Shown here piece by piece: positions 9,112 to 17,286 of a stretch of DNA of 64,000 nucleotides. The notes beneath the pieces are model-generated. The model did not search any database. It saw only the letters and a program-made list of their open reading frames with translations, and was not told where the DNA came from. The DNA lies in NCBI RefSeq assembly GCF_920987055.1, contig NZ_CAKLBX010000001.1, positions 1,970,501 through 2,034,500 of the forward strand. Reading direction: 5' to 3'. A program made the position numbers and the translations under genes. Origin of the DNA: Novosphingobium sp. CECT 9465. GTDB lineage: Bacteria; Pseudomonadota; Alphaproteobacteria; Sphingomonadales; Sphingomonadaceae. Position 1 is the stretch's first letter, and each line of letters starts with the position of its first letter.

Positions 9112-9680
9112 CAGCCCTTGTCCTGCTGGCGGCAGGGCGCGGGGCGCGGTTCGGCGGGGACAAGCTGGGCGCGTTGCTGGCGGGTGTGCCGCTGGCGCAC
9201 CACGCCGCCGAGCGGCTGGCCGCCCTGCCCTTTACACGACGCCTGGCTATTTGTTCGCCCTCCACGCCCTTTTTGAAGGGATTCGAGCGCGTGATGCTCG
9301 ATCCACCGGGCGGGCCGCTATCGCGCTCGATTGCCATCGGCATCGCTGCACTTGGCGATCAAACCGCCGCAATGATCGCGCTGGCCGACATGCCGCTTGT
9401 TCCACTCGCCCACTTCACGGCGCTTATCGATACGTTCGATGGCAATGTGATCGCATCGAGGGTTGGTGACATCGGGATGCCCCCCGCCGTATTTGGTGCC
9501 AGCCACTTTCCCGCGATGCGCTGTCTGACCGGCGATCGCGGCGCAGGCGCGCTGCTGCGCAATGCCCGGTCAATCGCACTCGATCCGGCGTTGGCGCTCG
9601 ATGTCGATACCGTCGATGATCTTGCCCAGGCAGAGAGCTTTCTGGCTTCAGGCTTCGGGATCGGCCAGCAGACCCGCTGA
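9108..9680 (+). CDS. mocA: Molybdenum cofactor nucleotidyltransferase (MocA/MobA-like)
   Basis: This 190-residue nucleotidyltransferase has the N-terminal LLAAGRGARFGGDK signature and a metal-binding ADMP motif near residue 94. These fit the NTP transferase domain that attaches CMP or GMP to molybdopterin. Placed after iorAB-xdhC it probably makes the cytosine dinucleotide form used by this hydroxylase family, hence the MocA name; CTP versus GTP use cannot be settled by eye. The GTG start overlaps the xdhC stop. It ends seven bases from the convergent sulfotransferase gene. Confidence 0.82.
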   Translation: MTALVLLAAGRGARFGGDKLGALLAGVPLAHHAAERLAALPFTRRLAICSPSTPFLKGFERVMLDPPGGPLSRSIAIGIAALGDQTAAMIALADMPLVPLAHFTALIDTFDGNVIASRVGDIGMPPAVFGASHFPAMRCLTGDRGAGALLRNARSIALDPALALDVDTVDDLAQAESFLASGFGIGQQTR

Positions 9681-9686
9681 CACGGT

Positions 9687-10676
9687 TCAATCCAGCGGAA
9701 TGCCATTCGCCAGAAAGAATTCCATGACATCTGCCAGCGCGGTTTCGTGGGCATGCCACCGGCCAATCGATCGCGGGCGAGATGGCTGTCGCGCCCCGGA
9801 TACCACCTTCGTTTCGCGGTCGCATATATCATGGCAGGCAGGGTCCCACGGCAATCCGCAATGGGCCAGCATACGCCGGGTCTGCACTTCCTGATCGATA
9901 ACGAGATGTTCAAAGCTGATCTCATGGATCCGGCCCGGAAAACGCTGCCGCCAGAAGGCCATCAACCGCTGAAACATCAGCACGTAACGCGCCGCATCAA
10001 GCAGATCGTGCGACCAGGGATAATCCGTCGATCCGGCGGCGAAAGGCGTACGAAAATTGCTCCACACGCTGTCCATCGCGCCGCGTCGCAAGCAGACGAT
10101 GCTGGCGTTGGGCAGCGCTTCGACGATCCAGCCAATGTAAAGGAAATTGGCGGCAAACCTGTCAACCGGCCGCAGGCCTTGCGCCTTCGATTGCTGTCGC
10201 ATGTGGGTGATGTACAATTCGCCCAAGGCCTGGGCTGAACGCCCTGCAAGACCGGCGATAGTCTGAGTATCCAGTACCGGACGGGCCATGTCGCCCGTTA
10301 TCTGACGGACCGCTGCGGGCATCGCCGGAAGATCGCCAGCCGACCATAACTGGCTGTGTGCGGAAAGGAGGCGATGAACGAGGGAAATCCCCGTGCGCGG
10401 CAGCCCGACCACGAACACCGGAGCCTCGGTAATTGTGCTGTCCGGCAGCAGCGGCAAGTCGCGGGCGAAGGTTCGCCTCAGCGCCTCGAACAATGCTTCG
10501 TCAGCCTTGCCGTCGTAAGGAAAACGAGCGCGACAGAGTGCATTGGCCCGGACAAACTGCGCAAAAGCCTCGGCATGGTCGCCTGAATCCTCCAGAGCGG
10601 TGGCGGCAGAGAACGCGGCTTCGGTGCCTTCGGCCGGAGAGCGCTCTATGGCCGGTGACAATGCTGTACCGCTCAT
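9687..10676 (-). CDS. Sulfotransferase family protein
   Basis: This protein of about 329 residues has a short helical, TPR-like N-terminal section (EDSGDHAEAFAQFVRANAL) followed by a PAPS-type sulfotransferase domain. The P-loop reads VGLPRTGISLVHRLL, where most relatives have Ser or Thr in place of the Ile. The 3'-phosphate-binding segment is visible as LRRGAMDSVWSNFRTPFA. The acceptor molecule is unknown. I favour the ATG at 10676. A GTG at 10751 would add 25 unconserved-looking residues and has only an AGG touching it. It converges on mocA with almost no gap and appears to be a single-gene unit. Confidence 0.78.
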   Translation of the reverse strand: MSGTALSPAIERSPAEGTEAAFSAATALEDSGDHAEAFAQFVRANALCRARFPYDGKADEALFEALRRTFARDLPLLPDSTITEAPVFVVGLPRTGISLVHRLLSAHSQLWSAGDLPAMPAAVRQITGDMARPVLDTQTIAGLAGRSAQALGELYITHMRQQSKAQGLRPVDRFAANFLYIGWIVEALPNASIVCLRRGAMDSVWSNFRTPFAAGSTDYPWSHDLLDAARYVLMFQRLMAFWRQRFPGRIHEISFEHLVIDQEVQTRRMLAHCGLPWDPACHDICDRETKVVSGARQPSRPRSIGRWHAHETALADVMEFFLANGIPLD

Positions 10677-10922
10677 CGCAGATCGCGTTGCAAGAGCAAT
10701 GCCGTGGCAGAAAGTTTGCAATGCGCCAGTCTTGGCTGCACGTTGGTTCACCCTGAAAACGCAAAGGCGCGTTTCTTATTGTTGATGCCGCAAATGTAGC
10801 GCGACCTTGCTGCATCGTGCCTACGCCAAATGACGCATCCCCAGATGTCGATGCCAATCCCGGAGCGCATGGAACGGAACGCCCCGCGCCCGGCGGTGTT
10901 GTGTGCACGAAGGAGATCGACC

Positions 10923-11105
10923 ATGCCCGCAAAGTCCGCAGCCCAGCAGAAAGCCGCCGGTGCCGCTCTGTCAGCGAAAAGGGGCGATACAGCCATGTCC
11001 GATCTGGCGGAGCCATCCAGGAAAATGGCGCAATCGATGACCGAAACGGAATTGGAGGAACTGGCCTCTACCAAACGCAAAAAGCTTCCTGAGCACAAGA
11101 ACTAG
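10923..11105 (+). CDS. DUF3008 family small protein
   Basis: This 60-residue basic protein begins MPAKSAAQQKAAGAAL and ends in ELEELASTKRKKLPEHKN, which is the DUF3008 pattern. These small proteins are common in alphaproteobacteria and have no established function. The start at 10923 is chosen because AAGGAG lies nine bases upstream and the family begins exactly at MPAKS; the open frame upstream is not conserved-looking. It is followed nine bases later by the iron-permease-like gene, so the two may be co-transcribed. Confidence 0.85.
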   Translation: MPAKSAAQQKAAGAALSAKRGDTAMSDLAEPSRKMAQSMTETELEELASTKRKKLPEHKN

Positions 11106-11114
11106 GCGCACACT

Positions 11115-11525
11115 GTGGAACAGGTTTTCACAATGATCGCCAACCGTGTGTCGGCGATGGCAGGGCGTCCTGCGACTTTCATAATCGCCATGGCTATTGT
11201 CATAGGCTGGGGCATCAGCGGGCCTGTTTTCCAGTGGAGCGATACCTGGCAACTGGTGATCAACACCGGCACAACCATTGTAACCTTCCTGATGGTCTTC
11301 CTGATCCAGAACAGTCAGAACCGCGATGCTGCGGCCATGCAGGCCAAACTGGATGAACTTCTGCGCGCGGTGGACAAGGCCCGTGAAGGGTTTGTCGGGA
11401 TCGAACACCTGACTGACGAGCAGATCGAAAAGTTGCGCAGCGCACTGGAACAGGAAGTCAGCGGGATGAAAAACAAGCAGGCAACAGCCGATGACACCGT
11501 CGAAAACCTGCTAAAGCGCACCTGA
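11115..11525 (+). CDS. Low-affinity iron permease-like membrane protein
   Basis: This 136-residue protein has two hydrophobic helices (about residues 20-38 and 52-66) and the conserved VFLIQNSQNRDAAAMQAKLDELLRA segment of the low-affinity iron permease family (PF04120). A charged, probably coiled-coil tail follows. Bacterial members are small, and transport activity is mostly unproven. The GTG start at 11115 is used; a downstream ATG (residue 7) is possible. It lies just before fumC. Confidence 0.75.
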   Translation: MEQVFTMIANRVSAMAGRPATFIIAMAIVIGWGISGPVFQWSDTWQLVINTGTTIVTFLMVFLIQNSQNRDAAAMQAKLDELLRAVDKAREGFVGIEHLTDEQIEKLRSALEQEVSGMKNKQATADDTVENLLKRT

Positions 11526-11547
11526 CGGGCTTGCGGAAGAAACGGTG

Positions 11548-12924
11548 ATGCAGAGAATCGAAACAGACAGCCTCGGCGAAGTCCGTGTGCCTGGCGATGC
11601 CTACTGGGGTGCGCAAACCCAGCGCAGCATTGAAAATTTCCCGTTCGGCGCGACGGAAACGATGCCGGTCGGCATCATCCGCGCGCTGGCGCTGATCAAG
11701 CAGGCCGCCGCCCGCGTCAATCGCCGCCACGGGCTGGACACGCAATTGGCGGACGCCATCGAGCAGGCGGCAGCCGAAGTGGTGGAGAGCAAGCTGGACA
11801 GCCAGTTTCCGCTGGTGATCTGGCAAACCGGTAGCGGTACGCAGTCCAACATGAACGCGAACGAGGTTATCGCCGGCCGCGCCAACGAAATCCTGACCGG
11901 AACGCGCGGCGGCAAGGTGCCGGTTCATCCCAACGATCACGTCAATCAAGGGCAGTCGTCAAACGACACCTTCCCCACGGCGCTGCATATTGCGGCAGTG
12001 GAAGCGCTGAACCGCGACCTCTTGCCCGCACTGGGGCGCCTGCGTGGGGCCTTGAGCGGTGCGGCGCTCGCGTGGAGCGGCATAATCAAGATCGGGCGTA
12101 CTCATCTGCAGGATGCAACGCCGCTGACGCTGGGACAGGAATTTTCCGCCTATGCCCAGCAATTGACGGACACCACCGACCGGTTGAGGCAGGCGGAGGT
12201 CCACCTGTTGCGGCTGGCGCAAGGCGGCACGGCAGTTGGCACCGGGCTGAATGCGCCGGAAGGCTTTGCCAATGACGTCGCTGCCGAACTGGCCGCGCTG
12301 ACGGGGCGTCCCTATATTACAGCGCCGAACAAGTTCGAGGCGCTGGCATCCAACGATGCGCTTGTCCAGTTCTCGGCCACGCTGGCAACGCTGGCGGTGA
12401 CGCTGACCAAGATTGCGAACGACATCCGCCTGCTCAGTTCGGGTCCACGATCCGGTCTGGGCGAACTGGAACTGCCCGCCAATGAACCGGGCAGTTCTAT
12501 CATGCCCGGCAAGGTCAACCCGACGCAGGCCGAAATGCTCACGATGGTCGGCGCGCAAGTGATCGGCAATCATCAGGCAGTCACCATCGGCGGCATGCAG
12601 GGGCATCTGCAACTCAACGTGTTCAAGCCCATGATCGGGGCTGCCGTGTTGCGTTCGGTCCATCTGCTTTCGGTGGGCATGATGAGTTTTGCCACACGCT
12701 GCGTCGAAGGCATCGAACCCGACCGCCGCCGTATTGCCGATCTGCTCGAACGATCGCTGATGCTGGTAACCGCGCTTGCCCCCCACATCGGCTATGATGC
12801 TGCGGCGAAAATCGCCAAACAGGCGCACGAACAGGATTTGTCCTTGCGGGAGGCGGCGCTTGCTTCGGGGCTGGTGGACGAGGCCATGTTCGACCGGATC
12901 GTGCGCCCGCAGGATATGGTATGA
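11548..12924 (+). CDS. fumC: Class II fumarate hydratase
   Basis: This enzyme converts fumarate to L-malate in the TCA cycle in the cytoplasm. The 458-residue protein has the fumarase/aspartase superfamily signature GSSIMPGKVNP near residue 317. The other two conserved blocks are TGSGTQSNMNANEV (about 98-111) and GRTHLQDATP (about 185-194), including the catalytic His. Length is normal for oxygen-stable, iron-free class II enzymes. I use the ATG at 11548; the adjacent GTG at 11545 adds one residue and is less likely. The next gene, an Lrp regulator, converges on it eight bases away. Confidence 0.95.
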   Translation: MQRIETDSLGEVRVPGDAYWGAQTQRSIENFPFGATETMPVGIIRALALIKQAAARVNRRHGLDTQLADAIEQAAAEVVESKLDSQFPLVIWQTGSGTQSNMNANEVIAGRANEILTGTRGGKVPVHPNDHVNQGQSSNDTFPTALHIAAVEALNRDLLPALGRLRGALSGAALAWSGIIKIGRTHLQDATPLTLGQEFSAYAQQLTDTTDRLRQAEVHLLRLAQGGTAVGTGLNAPEGFANDVAAELAALTGRPYITAPNKFEALASNDALVQFSATLATLAVTLTKIANDIRLLSSGPRSGLGELELPANEPGSSIMPGKVNPTQAEMLTMVGAQVIGNHQAVTIGGMQGHLQLNVFKPMIGAAVLRSVHLLSVGMMSFATRCVEGIEPDRRRIADLLERSLMLVTALAPHIGYDAAAKIAKQAHEQDLSLREAALASGLVDEAMFDRIVRPQDMV

Positions 12925-12931
12925 GGCGGCG

Positions 12932-13387
12932 CTACCGGACCGGATAACCGCGCATCTGCTTGATCCGTCGCAGCGAGAAACTGGACCGCATCGAGGAAAC
13001 ACCGGGAAGCCGGGCGAGGCAATCGCGGTGGATGGCATCGAAATGCGCAAGATCGGCTGCGGCCACGCGCAAAATGTAGTCCGCGCTGCCCGACATCAGA
13101 TGACATTCGAGAATATCGTCAAGGTCAGCGACAACCTGCTCGAAGCGGTCCATTGCTTCCCTGCTGTGACTGTTGAGTGTTATCTCGACGAACACCTCTA
13201 TCGTGAGGCCCAGTTTGCGGGGATCGAGGCGCGCGCCGTACCCTGCTATGATCCCCACTTGCTCCAGCGCCTTGATCCGCCGATGACACGCTGAAGGCGA
13301 CAACGCGACCTTTTCGGCAAGCTCGGCAATTGAAAGAGCCGAATCGGCCTGCAACGCTTCCAGTACAGCGGTATCTGCACGATCCAT
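12932..13387 (-). CDS. Lrp/AsnC family regulator
   Basis: This 151-residue protein has an N-terminal helix-turn-helix (LSIAELAEKVALSPSACHRRIKALE, about residues 18-42) and a C-terminal RAM/AsnC ligand domain (GSADYILRVAAADLAHF). It is divergent from alanine dehydrogenase. In alphaproteobacteria this pairing is common, with Lrp acting as the alanine-responsive activator of ald. The AT-rich repeats between the two genes are its likely binding sites. Confidence 0.9.
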   Translation of the reverse strand: MDRADTAVLEALQADSALSIAELAEKVALSPSACHRRIKALEQVGIIAGYGARLDPRKLGLTIEVFVEITLNSHSREAMDRFEQVVADLDDILECHLMSGSADYILRVAAADLAHFDAIHRDCLARLPGVSSMRSSFSLRRIKQMRGYPVR

Positions 13388-13398
13388 GAAATATTTTC

Positions 13399-13425
13399 CC
13401 GAATAATTCGCCTATTCCGAATAAT
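13399..13425. promoter_or_regulatory. Repeated CCGAATAAT boxes, probable Lrp sites
   Basis: Two direct copies of CCGAATAAT begin 18 bases apart (13399 and 13417). The first lies within the palindrome CGAAT-A-ATTCG (13400-13410) and the second overlaps ATTC-C-GAAT. The region is AT-rich and starts just upstream of the Lrp start codon, in the divergent lrp-ald intergenic region, as expected for Lrp binding. Confidence 0.5.
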
Positions 13426-13531
13426 ATCACCACGCCAACGAACTGCCTAGCCAACAATAGGCAATTTCTGCCGGGAACGATGGGATATGCTGGCGTTAAC
13501 ATGCTAACCCGCCAATCCGAGGAACAGTACC

Positions 13532-14647
13532 ATGCGCGTAGGCACCGTCCGTGAGATCAAGAACCACGAATATCGCGTCGGGCTGACCCCGGAGAGCGCG
13601 CGCGAACTCGTCGCCCATGGCCACGAGGTATGGGTTGAAGCCGGTGCGGGCAACGGCATCGGTGCCAGCGATGGAGATTATGAAACGGCAGGTGCCACAA
13701 TCCAGCCCGACGCACGAAGCGTGTTTGATGGCTGCGAAATGATCGTGAAAGTCAAGGAGCCGCAGGCGGGGGAGCGCGCGATGCTGCGCAAGGGCCAGAT
13801 CCTTTACACCTACCTGCATCTCGCGCCTGACCCGGAGCAGACTGCTGACCTTGTGAAGTCGGGCGTGACCGCCATTGCGTATGAAACCGTAACCGGCGCG
13901 GGCAACGCCCTCCCCCTGCTCAAGCCAATGAGCCAGGTGGCAGGGCGAATGGCAATCCAGGCCGGTGCAACCGCGCTTGAGAAAGCGCACGGCGGCCGCG
14001 GCGTGCTGCTGGGCGGCGTTGCGGGCGTGTTGCCGGGCAAGGTCGTGGTCATCGGTGGGGGCGTGGTCGGCATCAATGCTGCACAGATGGCGGTCGGCCT
14101 CGGTGCGGACGTGACCATCCTCGATCGCGATCCTGACGTGCTCGAACGGCTCGACAATCACTTCGAGGGGCGCGCCCGCACCCTCTATTCCGGCAAGGCC
14201 GCGCTTGCCGCGCTGGTCGCCGATGCAGACCTGGTGATCGGGGCGGTATTGATCCCCGGCGCCGCAGCACCGAAGCTGGTAACGCGCGACATGCTGAAGA
14301 CAATGAAACCCGGCGCCGTGCTGGTAGACGTTGCCATCGATCAGGGCGGGTGCTTCGAAACCAGCCACGCCACCACGCATGCCGATCCCACTTATATCGT
14401 CGATGGCGTGGTGCATTATTGCGTGGCCAACATGCCCGGCGCGGTCGCGCGGACCAGCACATATGCGCTGAACAACGTCACGCTGCCCCACGCCCTGCGC
14501 ATCGCCGACATGGGCTGGAAGGAGGCGTTGCGTACAGACAGCAATCTTGCAGCGGGCCTTAACGTGCACGAAGGCAAGCTGACCTACGCCGCTGTCGCGC
14601 GCGAACTGGGTTACGCTTATACACCAGTGGCGGACGTGCTCGGCTGA
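13532..14647 (+). CDS. ald: Alanine dehydrogenase
   Basis: This enzyme catalyses the NAD-dependent reversible deamination of L-alanine to pyruvate and ammonia. The 371-residue protein begins MRVGTVREIKNHEYRVGLTP, with the substrate-binding Arg and Lys of the AlaDH/PNT N-terminal domain. The NAD-binding loop VVIGGGVVGINAA is at about residues 171-183, and the C-terminal HYCVANMPGAVARTSTYAL is diagnostic of the family. The length is typical. It is divergent from an Lrp regulator that probably controls it, and a GAGGAAC ribosome site precedes the ATG. Confidence 0.95.
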   Translation: MRVGTVREIKNHEYRVGLTPESARELVAHGHEVWVEAGAGNGIGASDGDYETAGATIQPDARSVFDGCEMIVKVKEPQAGERAMLRKGQILYTYLHLAPDPEQTADLVKSGVTAIAYETVTGAGNALPLLKPMSQVAGRMAIQAGATALEKAHGGRGVLLGGVAGVLPGKVVVIGGGVVGINAAQMAVGLGADVTILDRDPDVLERLDNHFEGRARTLYSGKAALAALVADADLVIGAVLIPGAAAPKLVTRDMLKTMKPGAVLVDVAIDQGGCFETSHATTHADPTYIVDGVVHYCVANMPGAVARTSTYALNNVTLPHALRIADMGWKEALRTDSNLAAGLNVHEGKLTYAAVARELGYAYTPVADVLG

Positions 14648-14654
14648 GAGCAAT

Positions 14655-16268
14655 TCAATTGCGGTGCAGCAATTTCCACATCACGGATCGGTCGCGGATG
14701 ATTTCGGCCGCGGCGTTGTGTCCCGGCGCTCCTGTCACGCCGCCGCCGGGATGCGTACCCGATCCGCACATGTACAGGCCGCTGATGGGCGAGCGGTAAT
14801 CGCCGTGGCCCAGCACCGGACGCGCTGCCCACAATTGATCAACACCCATGGCCCCATGGAAGATGTCACCCCCGATCAATCCGAACTTGCGCTCAAGGTC
14901 GAGCGGGGAATGTATCTGCCGGGCAATCACGCTGTTTTTGAAATTGGGCGCATGGGCGGTGACCGTATCGATGATCAGGTCGGCCACCTCCTCGCGCGCA
15001 TCGTCCCATGATCTGCCGTCGGGCAATTGCGGCGCAAATTGCTGGCAGAACAGGCTGGCGACATGGTACCCCGGAGGCGCAAGGCTGTCATCCACCGTGG
15101 ATGGAATCTTGATCTCCACGATCGGCTGCTTCGACCACCCATGCTGCTGTGCATCGCTGAATGCCTGATCCATGTAGTCCATGCCCGGCGCGATGATGAT
15201 GCCGGCGGTGTGATGCTCGGCCAGGGCCTTGCCGGGCAGAACCGTGAAATCCGGCAGTTCGGACAGCGCCACATTCATGCGGAACGTGCCCGATCCGGTC
15301 TTGTAGCCCTTGATCCGGCGGTTGAAGTCATCGTCAAGATCGCTGGAATCGACCAGTTGCCGGTAGAGCAGCGCGGGGCCGACATTGGCGGCAACGATCG
15401 GCGCGTAAAGTTCTTCGCCGCCTTCCAGCTTCACGCCTTCGGCCTTGCTGTTGTTCACCAGCACTCTGGCCACCGGCGCTTCCAGCGTGATTTCAACGCC
15501 CGCATCCTCGCACGCCCGCGCCATGGCCTGCGTGATCGCACCCATGCCGCCCACGGCATGGCCCCATGCACCCAGCTTGCCGTTCACTTCACCGAACACA
15601 TGATGCAGCAAAACGTACGCGCTGCCGGGGGTGGATACGCCCGCATAATTGCCGACCACCGCATCGAAGGCAAAAGCGGATTTGACATGATCGTCCTCGA
15701 ACCAGCCATTGAGGAAATCGCGGGCGGACTTCGTGAAGATGTCCAGCAGATCGCGCTGTGTCGAAATATCCATGCGCGATAGCGGCCAACCCTGCTGCGC
15801 GGCGGCGAACAGCGAGCGCAAGCCGCCACCGGCGTTCGGCGGGCACTGCAACGCGATATCGCGCAACACGTTCGCGACCTTTTCAAGCGCCGCATCATAT
15901 TTCGGGTATGTCCCGGCATCGGCTCTGGAGAACCGCGCGAACTCGGCCTCGGTGCGGCCCGGCCCACCACCAAGCTTCAGATAGGTATCTGGAAACGGGA
16001 AGAAGTTGCTGATCGTCCGCTCGATCACGCGATAGCCGTAGTCATGCAGCTTCATGTCCGCGATAACCTTGGGACGTAGCAGGCTGACGGTGTAGCTCGC
16101 GGTCGAATTGCGGAAACCGGGGTGGAATTCCTCGGTCACCGCCGCCCCGCCGACAACATGGCGGCGTTCCAGCACACGCACTTTCATCCCAGCCTTTGCA
16201 AGGTAGAAAGCGCAAGTCAGGCCGTTGTGTCCCCCACCGATGATCAATGCATCGTAACGGTTGGTCAT
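14655..16268 (-). CDS. Phytoene dehydrogenase-like FAD oxidoreductase
   Basis: This 537-residue flavoprotein has the N-terminal dinucleotide loop IIGGGHNGLTCAFYLAKAG and the ERRHVVGGAAVTEE continuation. The C-terminal YMCGSGTHPGGGVTGAPGHNAA block is typical of COG1233 (CrtI/PYROXD2-like). No carotenoid or other partner genes lie beside it, so the substrate is unknown. I start it at the ATG at 16268, where GGAG sits eight bases upstream and the FAD loop begins at once. It is downstream of the vdh-ech pair on the same strand, but a strong hairpin at 16346-16379 separates them. Confidence 0.85.
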   Translation of the reverse strand: MTNRYDALIIGGGHNGLTCAFYLAKAGMKVRVLERRHVVGGAAVTEEFHPGFRNSTASYTVSLLRPKVIADMKLHDYGYRVIERTISNFFPFPDTYLKLGGGPGRTEAEFARFSRADAGTYPKYDAALEKVANVLRDIALQCPPNAGGGLRSLFAAAQQGWPLSRMDISTQRDLLDIFTKSARDFLNGWFEDDHVKSAFAFDAVVGNYAGVSTPGSAYVLLHHVFGEVNGKLGAWGHAVGGMGAITQAMARACEDAGVEITLEAPVARVLVNNSKAEGVKLEGGEELYAPIVAANVGPALLYRQLVDSSDLDDDFNRRIKGYKTGSGTFRMNVALSELPDFTVLPGKALAEHHTAGIIIAPGMDYMDQAFSDAQQHGWSKQPIVEIKIPSTVDDSLAPPGYHVASLFCQQFAPQLPDGRSWDDAREEVADLIIDTVTAHAPNFKNSVIARQIHSPLDLERKFGLIGGDIFHGAMGVDQLWAARPVLGHGDYRSPISGLYMCGSGTHPGGGVTGAPGHNAAAEIIRDRSVMWKLLHRN

Positions 16269-16345
16269 GCAACTCGGCTCCTTTGCCCAAAGGGTGGCCG
16301 CATGTCCCCGGACTGGCAACTGCCTTTATCGCGCAGCCCCCAAGC

Positions 16346-16379
16346 AAAAGCCCCGGCCACTTGCGCGACCGGGGCTTTT
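16346..16379. terminator. Bidirectional intrinsic terminator after ech
   Basis: AAAAGCCCCGG and CCGGGGCTTTT form a perfect 11-base stem around a 12-base loop, with A/T runs on both outer sides. It lies about 25 bases past the stop of the hydratase-lyase gene and should end the vdh-ech transcript. Confidence 0.85.
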
Positions 16380-16404
16380 CAACATGAGCAAAGTTGTTGT
16401 AAAA

Positions 16405-17256
16405 TCAGCGCTTTACTTTGGTTGCATCGAAGGTTCCAAGCCCAGGCTTGAAGCTCTTTTCGTCAAGGAACTGGCGCGTTGCTTCCTTGCGCGCTTCAAC
16501 GCCTCCGAAGCTGTGCAGCGCTTCCTGGGTGCGGATAAGGTAATCCTCGGCATTGTCGTAAGTCATTTCGGCAACGCGGCGAACCGCCCACTTCGTCGCG
16601 CGCAACGCGTGGCCGTCCTTCTTGCACAGCGCCTGCGCGATTTCGAGCACACGCGCCTTGAGCTTGTCGGCGGGGACCGCTTCGGTCACCAAACCTTGCT
16701 GCTCGGCCTGCTTGCCGCTGAGATTTTCGCCCATCATCGCATGGTAGACCGCCTTGCGCAGCGGCATCAGGTCTGCCGCCACCTTGGAAGCGCCACCGCC
16801 GGGCAGAATGCCCCAGTTGATCTCGGAAAGTCCGAACTGGGCATCTTCGGCCGCGACAGCAATGTCGCAAGCGAACAAAGGACCATAGCCGCCGCCAAAG
16901 CACCAACCGTTGATCATCGCGATGGTCGGCTTTTCGTACCAGCGCAGGCGTTCCCACCACGAATAGGCTTCGCGCTGCGCCTTGCGGATCGCCCACTGGC
17001 CTTCGGCCTCGGTTTCGCGGAAATACTCCCGAAGGTCCATGCCCGCTGACCATGCATCGCCTTCACCCGTCAGCACCAGAACCTTCACGTCTTCGCGAAA
17101 TTCAAGGTCGGTGATGACCTTGCCCATCTGGCGGTTGAGCTTGGGACTCATGCAATTGCGCTTTTCCGGGCGGTTGAACTTAACCCAGGCGATGCCGTCT
17201 TCCACGACGAAGGCAACGGTATCTTCTTCCGCGCGCTCGATTTTCTGTTCAGTCAT
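16405..17256 (-). CDS. ech: Feruloyl/p-hydroxycinnamoyl-CoA hydratase-lyase
   Basis: This crotonase-fold enzyme hydrates feruloyl-CoA (or coumaroyl-CoA) and cleaves it to vanillin (or 4-hydroxybenzaldehyde) and acetyl-CoA. The 283-residue sequence follows the Pseudomonas HCHL closely. It shows NRPEKRNCMSPKLNR, the oxyanion segment SAGMDLREYFRE, MINGWCFGGGYGPL, and FGLSEINWGILPGG with the catalytic Glu. The C-terminal EDYL carries the Tyr implicated in binding the phenolic hydroxyl. It follows the vanillin dehydrogenase gene by 30 bases with a GAGAGGA ribosome site, so the two form an operon. Confidence 0.92.
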   Translation of the reverse strand: MTEQKIERAEEDTVAFVVEDGIAWVKFNRPEKRNCMSPKLNRQMGKVITDLEFREDVKVLVLTGEGDAWSAGMDLREYFRETEAEGQWAIRKAQREAYSWWERLRWYEKPTIAMINGWCFGGGYGPLFACDIAVAAEDAQFGLSEINWGILPGGGASKVAADLMPLRKAVYHAMMGENLSGKQAEQQGLVTEAVPADKLKARVLEIAQALCKKDGHALRATKWAVRRVAEMTYDNAEDYLIRTQEALHSFGGVEARKEATRQFLDEKSFKPGLGTFDATKVKR

Positions 17257-17286
17257 GGTGTGTCCTCTCGGAATGATCTTGCAGGT

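Noticed and set aside
9674..9698. CCGCTG/CAGCGG hairpin between mocA and the sulfotransferase as a terminator
   Set aside because: The stem is only six base pairs with a 13-base loop and no T-run, and it overlaps the coding ends.
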